DNA of 64,000 nucleotides. It comes from SVTX01 sp045542075 (GTDB taxonomy: Bacteria > Bacillota > Clostridia > Oscillospirales > CAG-272). The notes beneath the pieces were generated by a model. It was not told where the DNA came from and ran no database searches. It worked only from the letters and a program-made list of their open reading frames with translations. Location: positions 36,012 through 100,011 of the forward strand of contig JAZQKI010000023.1 in the NCBI GenBank assembly GCA_045542075.1, written 5' to 3'. The translations under genes and the position numbers were made by a program. Shown in pieces: positions 43,228 to 51,899 of the stretch (positions are counted from its first letter, which is position 1; every line of letters starts with the position of its first letter).

Positions 43228-44073
43228 TTACGCTAACACCTCGATATAATTTGAGAATGCTCGCTTTCCGTTTGCGTCAGTTATCTCCACGCGTACAAAC
43301 CTTTCGCCATCAAGAGGCACGTACTCGGCAAAAATGAGATCCTTTCCAACTATTCTACGGTTGTTTTCCTCGGTCGAATCCGTGAAAAATTCAATTCTCA
43401 GCGCAGGTGTACAATGCACCTGTATTCTTCCCGACGGAAGCTGGGAGATATGCACCTCCGCATCCGACTCGCTTGAGAAAAACCTGCCCGCCTTCAGCGC
43501 GCGTATAACACTCTGCATATCCGCTTCCCTCGCCTCAACGCAAACTCCGCCCAGAAGTCCGTCGCCCGAGGCTATAATTCCCACAGGTCTTCCCGCAGCC
43601 GCGAGAATGTCGCACAGCATAGCAGCCTCACCGTTCTCGTCTCTTTCGGGATTTGCAACCTCAATAGCGTCAAGTCCCTCAAGTCTGAGCAGCTCGTCGG
43701 GTATGTTTTTGTGAGATATACAGCCGCAAAGAATAGCATATCCGTTTCTCTGATGTATCATTTTTATTGCCTCCGCCGCCTTGGATGACGAGGTCTTTAT
43801 CATATTCTCCCAATCCGACGGCACCTCGGGGTCGGAGGTCATTCCTATTCCAACAATGCTGAACTCTCCGTCTGTGGACTGTGGGTTGCCTATCTTATAC
43901 TCGCACGCCGTAATAAGCCCTTCTCCCTCAGGGGAAAGCACTCCCGCCTTCACGGGAGCTACCGCGTCATACCCCGCGCAGGAATATACTCTGGCAAATG
44001 GCAAAAATCCGCCGTCCTCATATCCGCGCAGACAAATTTTTATTCTCGTCACGTCCTTTATATCTACAAACAT
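43228..44073 (-). CDS. PHP-like domain protein with degenerate metal site
   Basis: A 281-residue protein that follows the outline of PHP phosphoesterases (LDAIEVANPERDENGEAA, RALKAGRFFSS and the final beta-sandwich ending RAFSNYIEV). The usual metal ligands are gone: no HxH at the N-terminus, APVKA where TDH is expected, LCGCISHK where HP is expected, and SGDG in place of DxH. It is probably not a metal hydrolase. Promoter and palindromic operator lie directly upstream and the MATE gene follows. The family assignment is by pattern, with moderate certainty. Confidence 0.6.
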   Translation of the reverse strand: MFVDIKDVTRIKICLRGYEDGGFLPFARVYSCAGYDAVAPVKAGVLSPEGEGLITACEYKIGNPQSTDGEFSIVGIGMTSDPEVPSDWENMIKTSSSKAAEAIKMIHQRNGYAILCGCISHKNIPDELLRLEGLDAIEVANPERDENGEAAMLCDILAAAGRPVGIIASGDGLLGGVCVEAREADMQSVIRALKAGRFFSSESDAEVHISQLPSGRIQVHCTPALRIEFFTDSTEENNRRIVGKDLIFAEYVPLDGERFVRVEITDANGKRAFSNYIEVLA

Positions 44074-44090
44074 CCCTATACCTGCCTTTT

Positions 44091-44110
44091 AAGATGTAAT
44101 ATTACATCTT
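44091..44110 (-). promoter_or_regulatory. Perfect 20-bp palindromic operator candidate
   Basis: AAGATGTAATATTACATCTT starts one base after the -10 box of the PHP-like/MATE promoter, over the expected transcription start, a classic repressor position. The regulator is not in the vicinity. Confidence 0.75.
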
Positions 44111-44111
44111 A

Positions 44112-44141
44112 ATTATACATTAGACAAGTCTGCAATGTCAA
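44112..44141 (-). promoter_or_regulatory. Sigma-A promoter of the PHP-like/MATE operon
   Basis: Minus-strand TTGACA and TATAAT with an 18 bp spacer, back to back with the cca promoter. Confidence 0.82.
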
Positions 44142-44159
44142 GAGTTTTTTGAGTGTGTC

Positions 44160-44187
44160 TTGACTTTATGCGGGTTTATGGTATAAT
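44160..44187 (+). promoter_or_regulatory. Sigma-A promoter of cca
   Basis: TTGACT and TATAAT with a 16 bp spacer, 39 bp before the cca ATG. Confidence 0.8.
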
Positions 44188-44226
44188 AAGACTTGTAACA
44201 GAAAATTTCCTGAAAGGAGGGTGCGT

Positions 44227-45381
44227 ATGACAGAAATAACATATCCCGAAAAGGTCAGAAAAATATTTGAGATATTCAACAAGCACGGATACGATGCTTA
44301 TGCCGTCGGCGGCTGTGTCAGAGACTCTCTTATGGGAAGGACCCCTGCCGATTGGGATATAACCACGTCTGCATCACCCGAAAAAATCATTGAGATATTT
44401 GAGCGCGAGGGCATCCGTACGCTCCCCACGGGACTCAAGCACGGCACGGTTTCAGTCCTGCTTGACGGAGAGATATTTGAATGCACGACCTTCCGCATCG
44501 ACGGAGATTATAAGGACTCGCGCCACCCCGAAAGCGTCAGCTTTACGGATAAATTGGAGCTTGATCTTGCCCGCCGCGACTTTACAGTCAATGCTATGGC
44601 GGCATCGTCCGAGCGTGGTGTCTGTGACTTTTTCGGCGGCAGAGATGATCTTGAAAAAGGTTTTATCCGCTGTGTCGGAAACCCTCATCTTCGCTTTTTT
44701 GAGGATGCGCTCCGCATTCTTCGCGGAGTCCGTTTTGCGACCGTACTCAACTTTGATATAGAAGCCGAAACCCTTTGTGCTATAAAGGATCTGGCGCATA
44801 CACTGTCGGATATCTCCGCCGAGAGAAAGACCGTGGAATTTTCAAAAATCCTCTGCTCGGAGTTTGCTGACAGAGGCGCGAAATTGCTGTTTGAGACGGG
44901 CATCATATATGAGCTTTTACCCGACGCGCAGACTCTTCCAACTAATATGACCTTGCTTAATTCTGAGTTTTCCCTCCGTCTTGCTACGTTTATGCACCAA
45001 TCGGGAGCGAGAGATCTTTCAAGGCTCAGACTCTCCAACGCCCAGAAAAAATCCATATCAATTTTGCTCACTCCCATTGAGTTTACAGACACCGACGAGG
45101 GCGCGCGCCGCACTCTCGCAGAATACGGCGAGCTTGCGATCCCCGCTTGCAAGCTTTGGGGCAGAGATACTCTTTTGGAACTTGTCGCAAAGCAAAAAAA
45201 GCTTGATCCCGCAGTGAGCATAAGTCAGCTTGAAATTGACGGAAATATTCTCCTCTCGATAGGTATTCGACCCGAAAATATAGGAAAAACACTCTCCGCT
45301 CTGCTTGATGCTGTCATTTGTCACCCCGAGTTGAATAATAAAAATTCCCTTATTGAAGAGGCTAAAAGAATAAACGCATAA
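44227..45381 (+). CDS. cca: tRNA nucleotidyltransferase / poly(A) polymerase family
   Basis: A 384-residue class II nucleotidyltransferase adding or repairing the CCA end of tRNA. Head domain: AVGGCVRDSLMG near 25, then DWDITTSA with the metal aspartates, and RRDFTVNAMA near 118 (template-type Arg/Asp motif follows). An RNA-binding domain starts near LRFFEDALRILRGVRFA. AAAGGAGG precedes the ATG at 44227; a GTG 6 nt upstream abuts the site. Some members only polyadenylate or add CC, which cannot be excluded. Stand-alone transcription unit. Confidence 0.92.
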   Translation: MTEITYPEKVRKIFEIFNKHGYDAYAVGGCVRDSLMGRTPADWDITTSASPEKIIEIFEREGIRTLPTGLKHGTVSVLLDGEIFECTTFRIDGDYKDSRHPESVSFTDKLELDLARRDFTVNAMAASSERGVCDFFGGRDDLEKGFIRCVGNPHLRFFEDALRILRGVRFATVLNFDIEAETLCAIKDLAHTLSDISAERKTVEFSKILCSEFADRGAKLLFETGIIYELLPDAQTLPTNMTLLNSEFSLRLATFMHQSGARDLSRLRLSNAQKKSISILLTPIEFTDTDEGARRTLAEYGELAIPACKLWGRDTLLELVAKQKKLDPAVSISQLEIDGNILLSIGIRPENIGKTLSALLDAVICHPELNNKNSLIEEAKRINA

Positions 45382-45419
45382 ATACCCGAAAAAATTTCGG
45401 TATTTATGCGTTTGTTTTT
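45372..45419 (+). terminator. Terminator overlapping the end of cca
   Basis: Hairpin with arms AAACGCATAAATACC/GGTATTTATGCGTTT and a T-tract; the left arm is the last codons of cca. Confidence 0.85.
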
Positions 45420-45450
45420 GTAAAAATATTTTGAAAAATACTCAATAATG

Positions 45451-45480
45451 TTGACAAAGCAGTCCCAAAAGAGTTATAAT
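45451..45480 (+). promoter_or_regulatory. Sigma-A promoter of carA-carB
   Basis: TTGACA and TATAAT with an 18 bp spacer; leader of about 125 nt. Confidence 0.82.
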
Positions 45481-45547
45481 AAAATGATATAATGCGAAAG
45501 TAGGATAATTTTTTGAAATTTGAGTATTTTTTGCATATTCTTCAGGT

Positions 45548-45574
45548 TTTGCGACGGGCAGATGGCGTCGCAAA
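45548..45574 (+). promoter_or_regulatory. Leader hairpin of carA
   Basis: Perfect 9 bp arms TTTGCGACG/CGTCGCAAA in the untranslated leader. No T-run and no PyrR-binding consensus, so its role is uncertain. Confidence 0.4.
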
Positions 45575-45612
45575 GCGCTCACACAACTAAAAATCAAGAA
45601 TGGAGAAAAGGC

Positions 45613-46656
45613 ATGAAGAAGATCTACATTATCTTGCAAAACGGTCAGGTTTTTGAGGGAAGATCATTCGGCGCAGAGGGCCGTGTGGTCGGTGAAATTA
45701 TTTTCACAACTTCAATGGTAGGATATCTCGAGGCTCTTACAGACCCCGTATATCACGGACAAATACTCGTCCAGACCTTCCCCCTCATCGGTAATTACGG
45801 AGTTATCGAACAAGACCTCCAGACAGACAAAATTCACGCGTCGGCATACGTGGTAAGAGAATGGGCAAATAACCCCTCAAATTACCGTTGCGGCGGAGAT
45901 ATTGACTCATGGCTCAAGAAAAACGGTGTCGTAGGTATCTGCGACGTCGACACAAGAGCGCTGACTGAGGCAATTCGTGACTATGGCGTTATGAACGCGA
46001 TCATCACGGACACCCTCCCCGACCCCATAGTTCCCGACGAGGTGATCACCTATGCGGTTAAAAACTACGTCTCGGCAGTCACCTGCACCGAGAAAAAGCT
46101 TTATCCGGCTGAAAACGCAAGATATAACGTAGCTATTTATGATTTCGGCGTGACGGCAAGCGTTATAGACAGTCTCACAAGCCGTGGCTGCAACGTCACC
46201 GTCTTCCCTGCAAGCACTCCCGCTTCAGATATACTTTGCGGCGGATTTGACGGAGTCGTGCTTTCAAACGGCCCCTGCGGAGATCCAAAGGACAACGTCG
46301 AAATAATCCTTGAAATAAGAAAGCTGCTCGGTAGCCTTCCCATGTTCGGCATGGGACTTGGCCATCAGCTCGCTGCTCGCGCGGCAGGAGCAGGCACGAC
46401 TAAATTGAAGTTTGGTCACCACGGTGCAAATCAACCCGTTAAAAACACCGAAACGGGTAAGGTCGAGATAACCAACCAGGCGCATCTCTACACCGTCAAC
46501 CCCGCCCGTCTCCCCGCCTCCGCAACTCTCACGGAAATAAACGTCCTTGACGGCTCGGTCGAGGCGATAGAATACAGAGAACAAAAGGCATTTACGGTAC
46601 AATATTATCCGAGCGATATTCACTTTGATAAGTTTGTAAAGCTTATGGAAAAGTAA
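45613..46656 (+). CDS. carA: Carbamoyl-phosphate synthase small subunit with inactive glutaminase site
   Basis: A 347-residue CarA. The N-terminal domain is normal (VFEGRSFGAEG, GICDVDTRALT). In the C-terminal glutaminase domain the nucleophile motif reads FGMGLGHQ, so Gly248 stands where Cys is expected. The later QGHPEAS reads QYYPSDI, giving Tyr332 and Ser334 in place of His and Glu. All three triad residues are replaced while the fold-forming sequence is kept. The subunit could still bind CarB, but should not hydrolyse glutamine. GGAGAAAAGG precedes the ATG. Followed by carB-dapF. Confidence 0.93.
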   Translation: MKKIYIILQNGQVFEGRSFGAEGRVVGEIIFTTSMVGYLEALTDPVYHGQILVQTFPLIGNYGVIEQDLQTDKIHASAYVVREWANNPSNYRCGGDIDSWLKKNGVVGICDVDTRALTEAIRDYGVMNAIITDTLPDPIVPDEVITYAVKNYVSAVTCTEKKLYPAENARYNVAIYDFGVTASVIDSLTSRGCNVTVFPASTPASDILCGGFDGVVLSNGPCGDPKDNVEIILEIRKLLGSLPMFGMGLGHQLAARAAGAGTTKLKFGHHGANQPVKNTETGKVEITNQAHLYTVNPARLPASATLTEINVLDGSVEAIEYREQKAFTVQYYPSDIHFDKFVKLMEK

Positions 46657-46835
46657 TTTCGCAAAACAAATTTTTTCAACTTTTAATTAAACCACATTAA
46701 AACAAAGCAATTACGCAACAAATTTTTTGCAAGACAATCGCCGCGACGCCGTCGATAGTAGCCTATTGACAAGGAGCAGAGGGCAGTATTGCGAAAAATA
46801 TGCGCGTAGGTGCACACAGAAAGGATTTTATTGTT

Positions 46836-49800
46836 ATGCCACTTAATACTTCCATCAAAAAGGTTCTCGTAATAGGTTCAGGCCCTATCGTTATCGGTCA
46901 GGCGGCAGAATTTGACTACGCAGGCGCGCAGGCTTGCCGTATTCTCAAAAGCCGCGGAATAAATACAGTTCTTCTCAACTCCAATCCCGCAACCATCATG
47001 ACCGACAAGGCGATGGCTGACGAGATATATCTTGAGCCCCTGACGCTCAACACTGTAAAAAGAATAATTCTTGAAGAAAAGCCCGACAGCATCCTCGCAG
47101 GCTTCGGCGGTCAGACAGGTCTGACTCTCGCCATGCAGCTCTACAACGAGGGCTGGCTTCAGGCTCACAACGTCCGCCTTATCGGTACGGACGCAGAGGC
47201 GATTATCAAGGCAGAGGACCGCGAGATATTCAAGGACACAATGCTTAAGATAAATCAGCCCCTTATCCCCTCGGATATCGCGACAACTCTTGAGGATTCG
47301 CGCAGAATAGCAAAGGAGATAGGCTATCCCGTCATCATCCGTCCCGCCTTCACGCTCGGAGGCTTCGGCGGAGGTGTTGCTTACAACGAGGAGGAGCTGA
47401 ACGAGGTCGCGGCAAACGGACTTGAGCAGTCCCCCATAACCCAGATACTTGTTGAAAAATACATCTACGGCTGGAAGGAAATAGAGTTTGAGGTCATCCG
47501 TGACCATGTGGGCAACAAGATCGCCGTCTGCTCTATGGAGAACTTCGACCCCGTCGGTATCCACACAGGCGACTCCATAGTCTGCGCTCCCGCATTAACT
47601 CTCTCCCCCAAGGAATACAATATGCTTCGCACGGCGGCTCTCGACATTATTGAGGAGCTTGGAATTGAGGGCGGCTGCAACTGTCAGTTTGCGCTTGACC
47701 CCAACTCAAGCAATTACGCCGTTATCGAGGTAAACCCCCGTGTGTCCCGCTCCTCCGCGCTTGCTTCCAAGGCAACGGGCTACCCCATCGCAAAGGTCGC
47801 TATGCAGATAGCTCTCGGATACACGCTCGACGAGATAAAAAATGAGATTACAGGCAAGACCTATGCTTGCTTTGAGCCGTCTGTCGACTACGTAGTGCTT
47901 AAGGTACCGAAGTGGCCCTTTGATAAATTCGCGCAGTCCAAGCGCAAGCTCGGTACGCAGATGAAGGCGACTGGTGAAGTCATGTCCATAGCTCCTTCCT
48001 TTGAGGAAGCTTTGCTTAAAGCAGTCCGCGGCGCGGAAATAGGCATTGATACGTTGAACTCCAACAAGGAGCTTCTTGAGGGAGATGCCATAAAATCCCT
48101 TCACAAGAACGACGACCTCCGTCTCTACCGTATATTCCAGTCTCTCAAGGTGGGCGTAACGGTGGAGCAGATTCACGAAATAACGAAAATTGACAACTTC
48201 TTCCTTAGAAAGCTTGAAGGTCTCGTAAACTTTGAAGCTGAAATAGCAGCGCTCAAGGATACTGCTATGGACAAGGAAACATATATCAGAGGTAAAAAGC
48301 TTGGTTATACCGATGCGGCACTCTCACGTATCTCGGGCGCAACCCTTCCCGAGCATATGAAGTCGGCTTATAAGACGGTCGACACCTGCGCGGGCGAGGT
48401 ATCGTCTGAAAGACCTTATTTCTACGGCACTCACGACGACTTTGCACACGACGAGGCAAAGAATTACCTCAATCACGAAAAGGACACCGTTCTTGTTTTA
48501 GGCTCAGGTCCTATTCGTATCGGTCAGGGTATTGAGTTTGACTACTCGTCAGTTCACTGCGTCTGGGCTCTCAAGGAGATGGGCTATGACGTGGCTATCA
48601 TCAACAACAACCCCGAAACAGTCTCTACTGACTTTGATATTGCTGACAGATTGTATTTTGAGCCTCTCACCCCAGAGGACGTTTACGACATCATCCAGCT
48701 GGAAAATCCCGTTGGCGTGGTTGTTGCCTTCGGCGGTCAGACGGCAATAAAGCTCACAAACTTCCTCGACAAGATGGGTATCCCCGTGCTTGGTACGTCG
48801 GCAGACGGTATTGACCTTGCAGAGGACAGAGCGCGCTTTGAGGCACTTCTTGAGGAGTGCGGAATCAAGCGTCCCTCGGGCGTTGGCGTTATGACAAAGT
48901 CTGAGGCTCTTGAGGCGGCAAACAGCCTCGGCTATCCCGTACTTGTCCGTCCCTCATACGTTATCGGCGGTCAGAATATGGTAATCGCTCACGATGACCG
49001 CGATATTGAGGAATATATGGACAAGATACTCTCCACGGGCATCGAAAACCCTGTCCTTGTTGACAAATATATGCAGGGTACGGAGCTTGAGGTCGACGTC
49101 ATATCGGACGGCGAGGACGTGCTTATTCCCGGTATCATGGAGCATATCGAGCGTGCGGGTATCCACTCTGGTGACTCTATCGCAGTATATCCCCCCTACA
49201 ACCTCACCGACTACATGGAGCAGAAGATCATTGATTGCTCAACAACTTTGGCACTCAAGCTCGGTACAAAGGGTCTTGTAAACATTCAGTATCTTATATA
49301 CAACAATGAGCTGTATGTTATCGAGGTAAACCCCAGAGCATCACGTACCATTCCCTACATCAGTAAGGTAACAAACGTACCTATGGTAGACCTTGCGTCC
49401 AAGGTAATGGTGGGCAAAAAGCTCTCAAGCCTCGGCTTTGGCACGGGACTTTACAAGGTTCCTCCGTACTATGCGGTTAAGGTCCCTGTATTCTCGTTTG
49501 AAAAGCTCAACGACGTAAACACTCAGCTCGGTCCCGAAATGAAATCCACGGGCGAGGTTCTTGGTATCGGTAAGACTCTTAACGAAGCTCTTTACAAGGG
49601 TCTTGTAGCTGCAGGCTTTAAGGTCAATATCAAGGACAAGTCAAGCACTGGCGTGTTCATCTCTGTTGACAATCACGACTACCACGAGATAGTAAATATA
49701 GCAAAGAAATTCTCGGATTTCAATATGAAGATATACGCGACCGAGGGCACCGCGGCATATATTTCAAGACTCGGAATTGACGTTGAGATAGTTGAAAACG

Positions 49801-50894
49801 TCGACAAGTCAAATAAAGTCTACGATCTTATGGAGAGCGGTCAGATCTCGTTCATTGTCTACACGGGAGCTATTGCCGACTCCACCATTCAGCAGAGCAT
49901 AGACCTTCACAGAAAGGCAATTCAGCTCAACGTGGCTATGCTCACGGCACTTGACACGGCAAACGCCCTGGCTGACGTTATCGCAAGCCGTTGGGACGAG
50001 TTCAACACAGAGCTTGTTGACCTCAATAATATGAGAAGCGAGAGACTTAATCTCAGATTCCTCAAGATGGAGACCTTCGGTAACGACTACATTCTTATAG
50101 ATAACCGTGACGGCAGTATCCGTTGTCCCGAATCATTAGCTCTTCAGCTTTGTAACAGACACACGGGTATTGGTGCGGACGGACTTTTACTTGTTGAACG
50201 CTCATCTCACTGCGACGCAAAAATGAGAATATTCAACAGCGACGGCTCTGAGGGCAAGCTTGCTGCAAACGCTCTTCGCTGCGTTGCAAAGTACCTTTAC
50301 GACACAGGCATTATTGAGGTCACGGATATGACTATCGACACCTGGAGCGGTCCCAAGGACGTCTTTGCGATACTTTCGGGCGGTGAGGTAGGCTCGGTTA
50401 CGGTCAACGTAGGTGAGTACGAGTTCTCAGCGGACAAGCTTCCCACCACTCTTTCGGGCAATAAGGATGGCGAGATCATTGACGCACCCGTTTGTATTGG
50501 CGGTAAGGATTACAATATTACCTGTCTCGGACTTGGAAATCTTCACGCAGTCGTTTTCTGCGACAGAATAGACGATATTGATATGGAGAAGGTAGGTCCT
50601 GAGTTTGAATATGCTCCTATATTCCCCGACAGAACAAATACGGAATTTATCCGCGTGGTAAACAGACGCACGATAAAAATGCGTGTTTGGGAAAGAGGCG
50701 CGGGCGAGACTCTTGCCTGTGGAACGGGCGCGTGTGCGGCGGCGGTTGCGGCTGTTAAGCGCGGCTTGTGTGATATGGGTAGTGATATTACGGTTAAGAC
50801 ACGCGGTGGCGACCTTGTTGTCAACGTGTCTGAAAATAATGTTACCTTGACAGGTAATGCCGTGCTTTCGTTTGAAGGCTCGAAGAAGATTTAA
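46836..50894 (+). CDS. carB: Carbamoyl-phosphate synthase large subunit fused to a diaminopimelate epimerase-like domain
   Basis: A 1352-residue fusion. Residues 1-1065 are complete CarB: two ATP-grasp halves (GSGPIVIGQ near 13, EVNPRVSRSSA near 298, second half from DTVLVLGSGPIRIGQ near 550) and the MGS-like allosteric domain ending at ELVDLNNM, the natural CarB end. Residues 1066-1352 are DapF-like (FGNDYILID, RIFNSDGSE, ERGAGETLACGTGACAA). The second catalytic Cys is present (1295) but the first is Ala1143. The frame is open throughout. The ATG at 46836 has AAAGGA; an earlier ATG at 46800 lacks one. Confidence 0.95.
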   Translation: MPLNTSIKKVLVIGSGPIVIGQAAEFDYAGAQACRILKSRGINTVLLNSNPATIMTDKAMADEIYLEPLTLNTVKRIILEEKPDSILAGFGGQTGLTLAMQLYNEGWLQAHNVRLIGTDAEAIIKAEDREIFKDTMLKINQPLIPSDIATTLEDSRRIAKEIGYPVIIRPAFTLGGFGGGVAYNEEELNEVAANGLEQSPITQILVEKYIYGWKEIEFEVIRDHVGNKIAVCSMENFDPVGIHTGDSIVCAPALTLSPKEYNMLRTAALDIIEELGIEGGCNCQFALDPNSSNYAVIEVNPRVSRSSALASKATGYPIAKVAMQIALGYTLDEIKNEITGKTYACFEPSVDYVVLKVPKWPFDKFAQSKRKLGTQMKATGEVMSIAPSFEEALLKAVRGAEIGIDTLNSNKELLEGDAIKSLHKNDDLRLYRIFQSLKVGVTVEQIHEITKIDNFFLRKLEGLVNFEAEIAALKDTAMDKETYIRGKKLGYTDAALSRISGATLPEHMKSAYKTVDTCAGEVSSERPYFYGTHDDFAHDEAKNYLNHEKDTVLVLGSGPIRIGQGIEFDYSSVHCVWALKEMGYDVAIINNNPETVSTDFDIADRLYFEPLTPEDVYDIIQLENPVGVVVAFGGQTAIKLTNFLDKMGIPVLGTSADGIDLAEDRARFEALLEECGIKRPSGVGVMTKSEALEAANSLGYPVLVRPSYVIGGQNMVIAHDDRDIEEYMDKILSTGIENPVLVDKYMQGTELEVDVISDGEDVLIPGIMEHIERAGIHSGDSIAVYPPYNLTDYMEQKIIDCSTTLALKLGTKGLVNIQYLIYNNELYVIEVNPRASRTIPYISKVTNVPMVDLASKVMVGKKLSSLGFGTGLYKVPPYYAVKVPVFSFEKLNDVNTQLGPEMKSTGEVLGIGKTLNEALYKGLVAAGFKVNIKDKSSTGVFISVDNHDYHEIVNIAKKFSDFNMKIYATEGTAAYISRLGIDVEIVENVDKSNKVYDLMESGQISFIVYTGAIADSTIQQSIDLHRKAIQLNVAMLTALDTANALADVIASRWDEFNTELVDLNNMRSERLNLRFLKMETFGNDYILIDNRDGSIRCPESLALQLCNRHTGIGADGLLLVERSSHCDAKMRIFNSDGSEGKLAANALRCVAKYLYDTGIIEVTDMTIDTWSGPKDVFAILSGGEVGSVTVNVGEYEFSADKLPTTLSGNKDGEIIDAPVCIGGKDYNITCLGLGNLHAVVFCDRIDDIDMEKVGPEFEYAPIFPDRTNTEFIRVVNRRTIKMRVWERGAGETLACGTGACAAAVAAVKRGLCDMGSDITVKTRGGDLVVNVSENNVTLTGNAVLSFEGSKKI

Positions 50895-50898
50895 TTTC

Positions 50899-50930
50899 AA
50901 AGGGAGAGTTGGTATCAACTCTCCCTTTTT
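50899..50930 (+). terminator. Terminator after carB-dapF
   Basis: Arms AAAGGGAGAGTTG/CAACTCTCCCTTT followed by T. Confidence 0.88.
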
Positions 50931-50949
50931 AACCCTGTGTTTTTCTTAT

Positions 50950-51303
50950 GATACTTTGTCAATAGCGACAAAGTATCCAAAACGCCACTTAAGAGGAAAG
51001 AGGCTTTGATTTTGGTTTCGACGAATTGCTTTGCAACTCTGCTCAACCAAAATCTGCAGACCCCCTCTCCTCTTAAGAAACTCCTCTCCCTGTGTGCCGT
51101 TGGCACACCACAATGTAATAGTTCCTACATACTCCACTTGTTAGACGAGTTTGCTTGCAAACTCGCGGGGTTAGGGTATTCTTAAAGGGGAAGGGGGTCG
51201 TTCGATGCTCGTAGAGCAAATTTTTCGGTAGAAAAATTAGAACACCCTTCCCTTTTAAGCGGTCTTCTTTGGTGACTTTCTGGGGCTGTTGCCAGAAAGT
51301 CAC
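50950..51303. repeat. Four-hairpin intergenic element, copy R2
   Basis: Outer hairpins at 50950-50977 (GATACTTTGTC/GACAAAGTATC) and 51272-51303 (GTGACTTTCTGG/CCAGAAAGTCAC). Inner stem-loops pair CTTAAGAGGAAAGAGG with CCCTCTCCTCTTAAG, and TTCTTAAAGGGGAAGGG with CCCTTCCCTTTTAAG. The right half is an inverted copy of the left half of R1; the linker at about 51116-51165 nearly matches R1. It lies between converging genes. No other gene is seen in 50931-51363. Confidence 0.85.
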
Positions 51304-51363
51304 ATAAAAAACAATCAAAAAATCTGTTGCAACACATCGCCGCAACAGATTTTTTTATTCTTA

Positions 51364-51891
51364 TTAAAACTTCTTATTAAGAAGTCCCAAAAGCTCTTCA
51401 TCATAAGTCAAATACAACACAATATCATTATTGACCTGAACCCTCAGCTGCCTTGACGGCGCAAACTGTGTGTCAAATGTATACCTCTTTTTATTTTTGT
51501 CCTTTTTTCTGTATTCCGCTCGGTTGAGCCTGTTTATCTCAACTGCCTCCGTTACCTCGTCAAGTCCCACACGGACATTAACAACATCCCTTATAGCCTT
51601 ATGCTGCGCTACGATAAAATCATATTTTGCGCGAGGACCGCAGGTTGCAAGCTCCTCCTCCGTCACCTCTCGCTCGGTGGGTACTATCTGATAGACCATT
51701 TCCTTGAGTACATTCGTGGCGTAAATATAAATTCCCGTCACCAAAAATATAACCCCGAAAAACTGCGCTATCACAGGCACAGGTAGGAGCCGCATGCTGC
51801 CAAGCGAAAAGCTGTAGATTCCCACCGCTATAAGCACCATTACGAATATTGACGCGGCAAGCTTTTTTGTTTTAGGTATTTTCTTATACAT
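51364..51891 (-). CDS. Hypothetical membrane protein
   Basis: A 175-residue protein with two membrane helices at about 11-30 and 38-58 and a soluble, charged C-terminal part containing basic RKKDKNKKR. No recognised motif. GAGGTGAGAT precedes the ATG, overlapping the end of the upstream lipoprotein gene (8 nt gap), so it is the last gene of the gyrA-lipoprotein-membrane protein transcript. Possibly it works with that lipoprotein; function unknown. Confidence 0.7.
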   Translation of the reverse strand: MYKKIPKTKKLAASIFVMVLIAVGIYSFSLGSMRLLPVPVIAQFFGVIFLVTGIYIYATNVLKEMVYQIVPTEREVTEEELATCGPRAKYDFIVAQHKAIRDVVNVRVGLDEVTEAVEINRLNRAEYRKKDKNKKRYTFDTQFAPSRQLRVQVNNDIVLYLTYDEELLGLLNKKF

Positions 51892-51899
51892 ATCTCACC

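Noticed and set aside
45481..45612. PyrR-type attenuator before carA
   Set aside because: A 9-bp hairpin is present but there is no anti-terminator/terminator pair with T-run and no PyrR-binding consensus.
46800..46835. Upstream start for carB at 46800
   Set aside because: No ribosome site at a usable distance, and the family N-terminus begins at the ATG at 46836, which has one.
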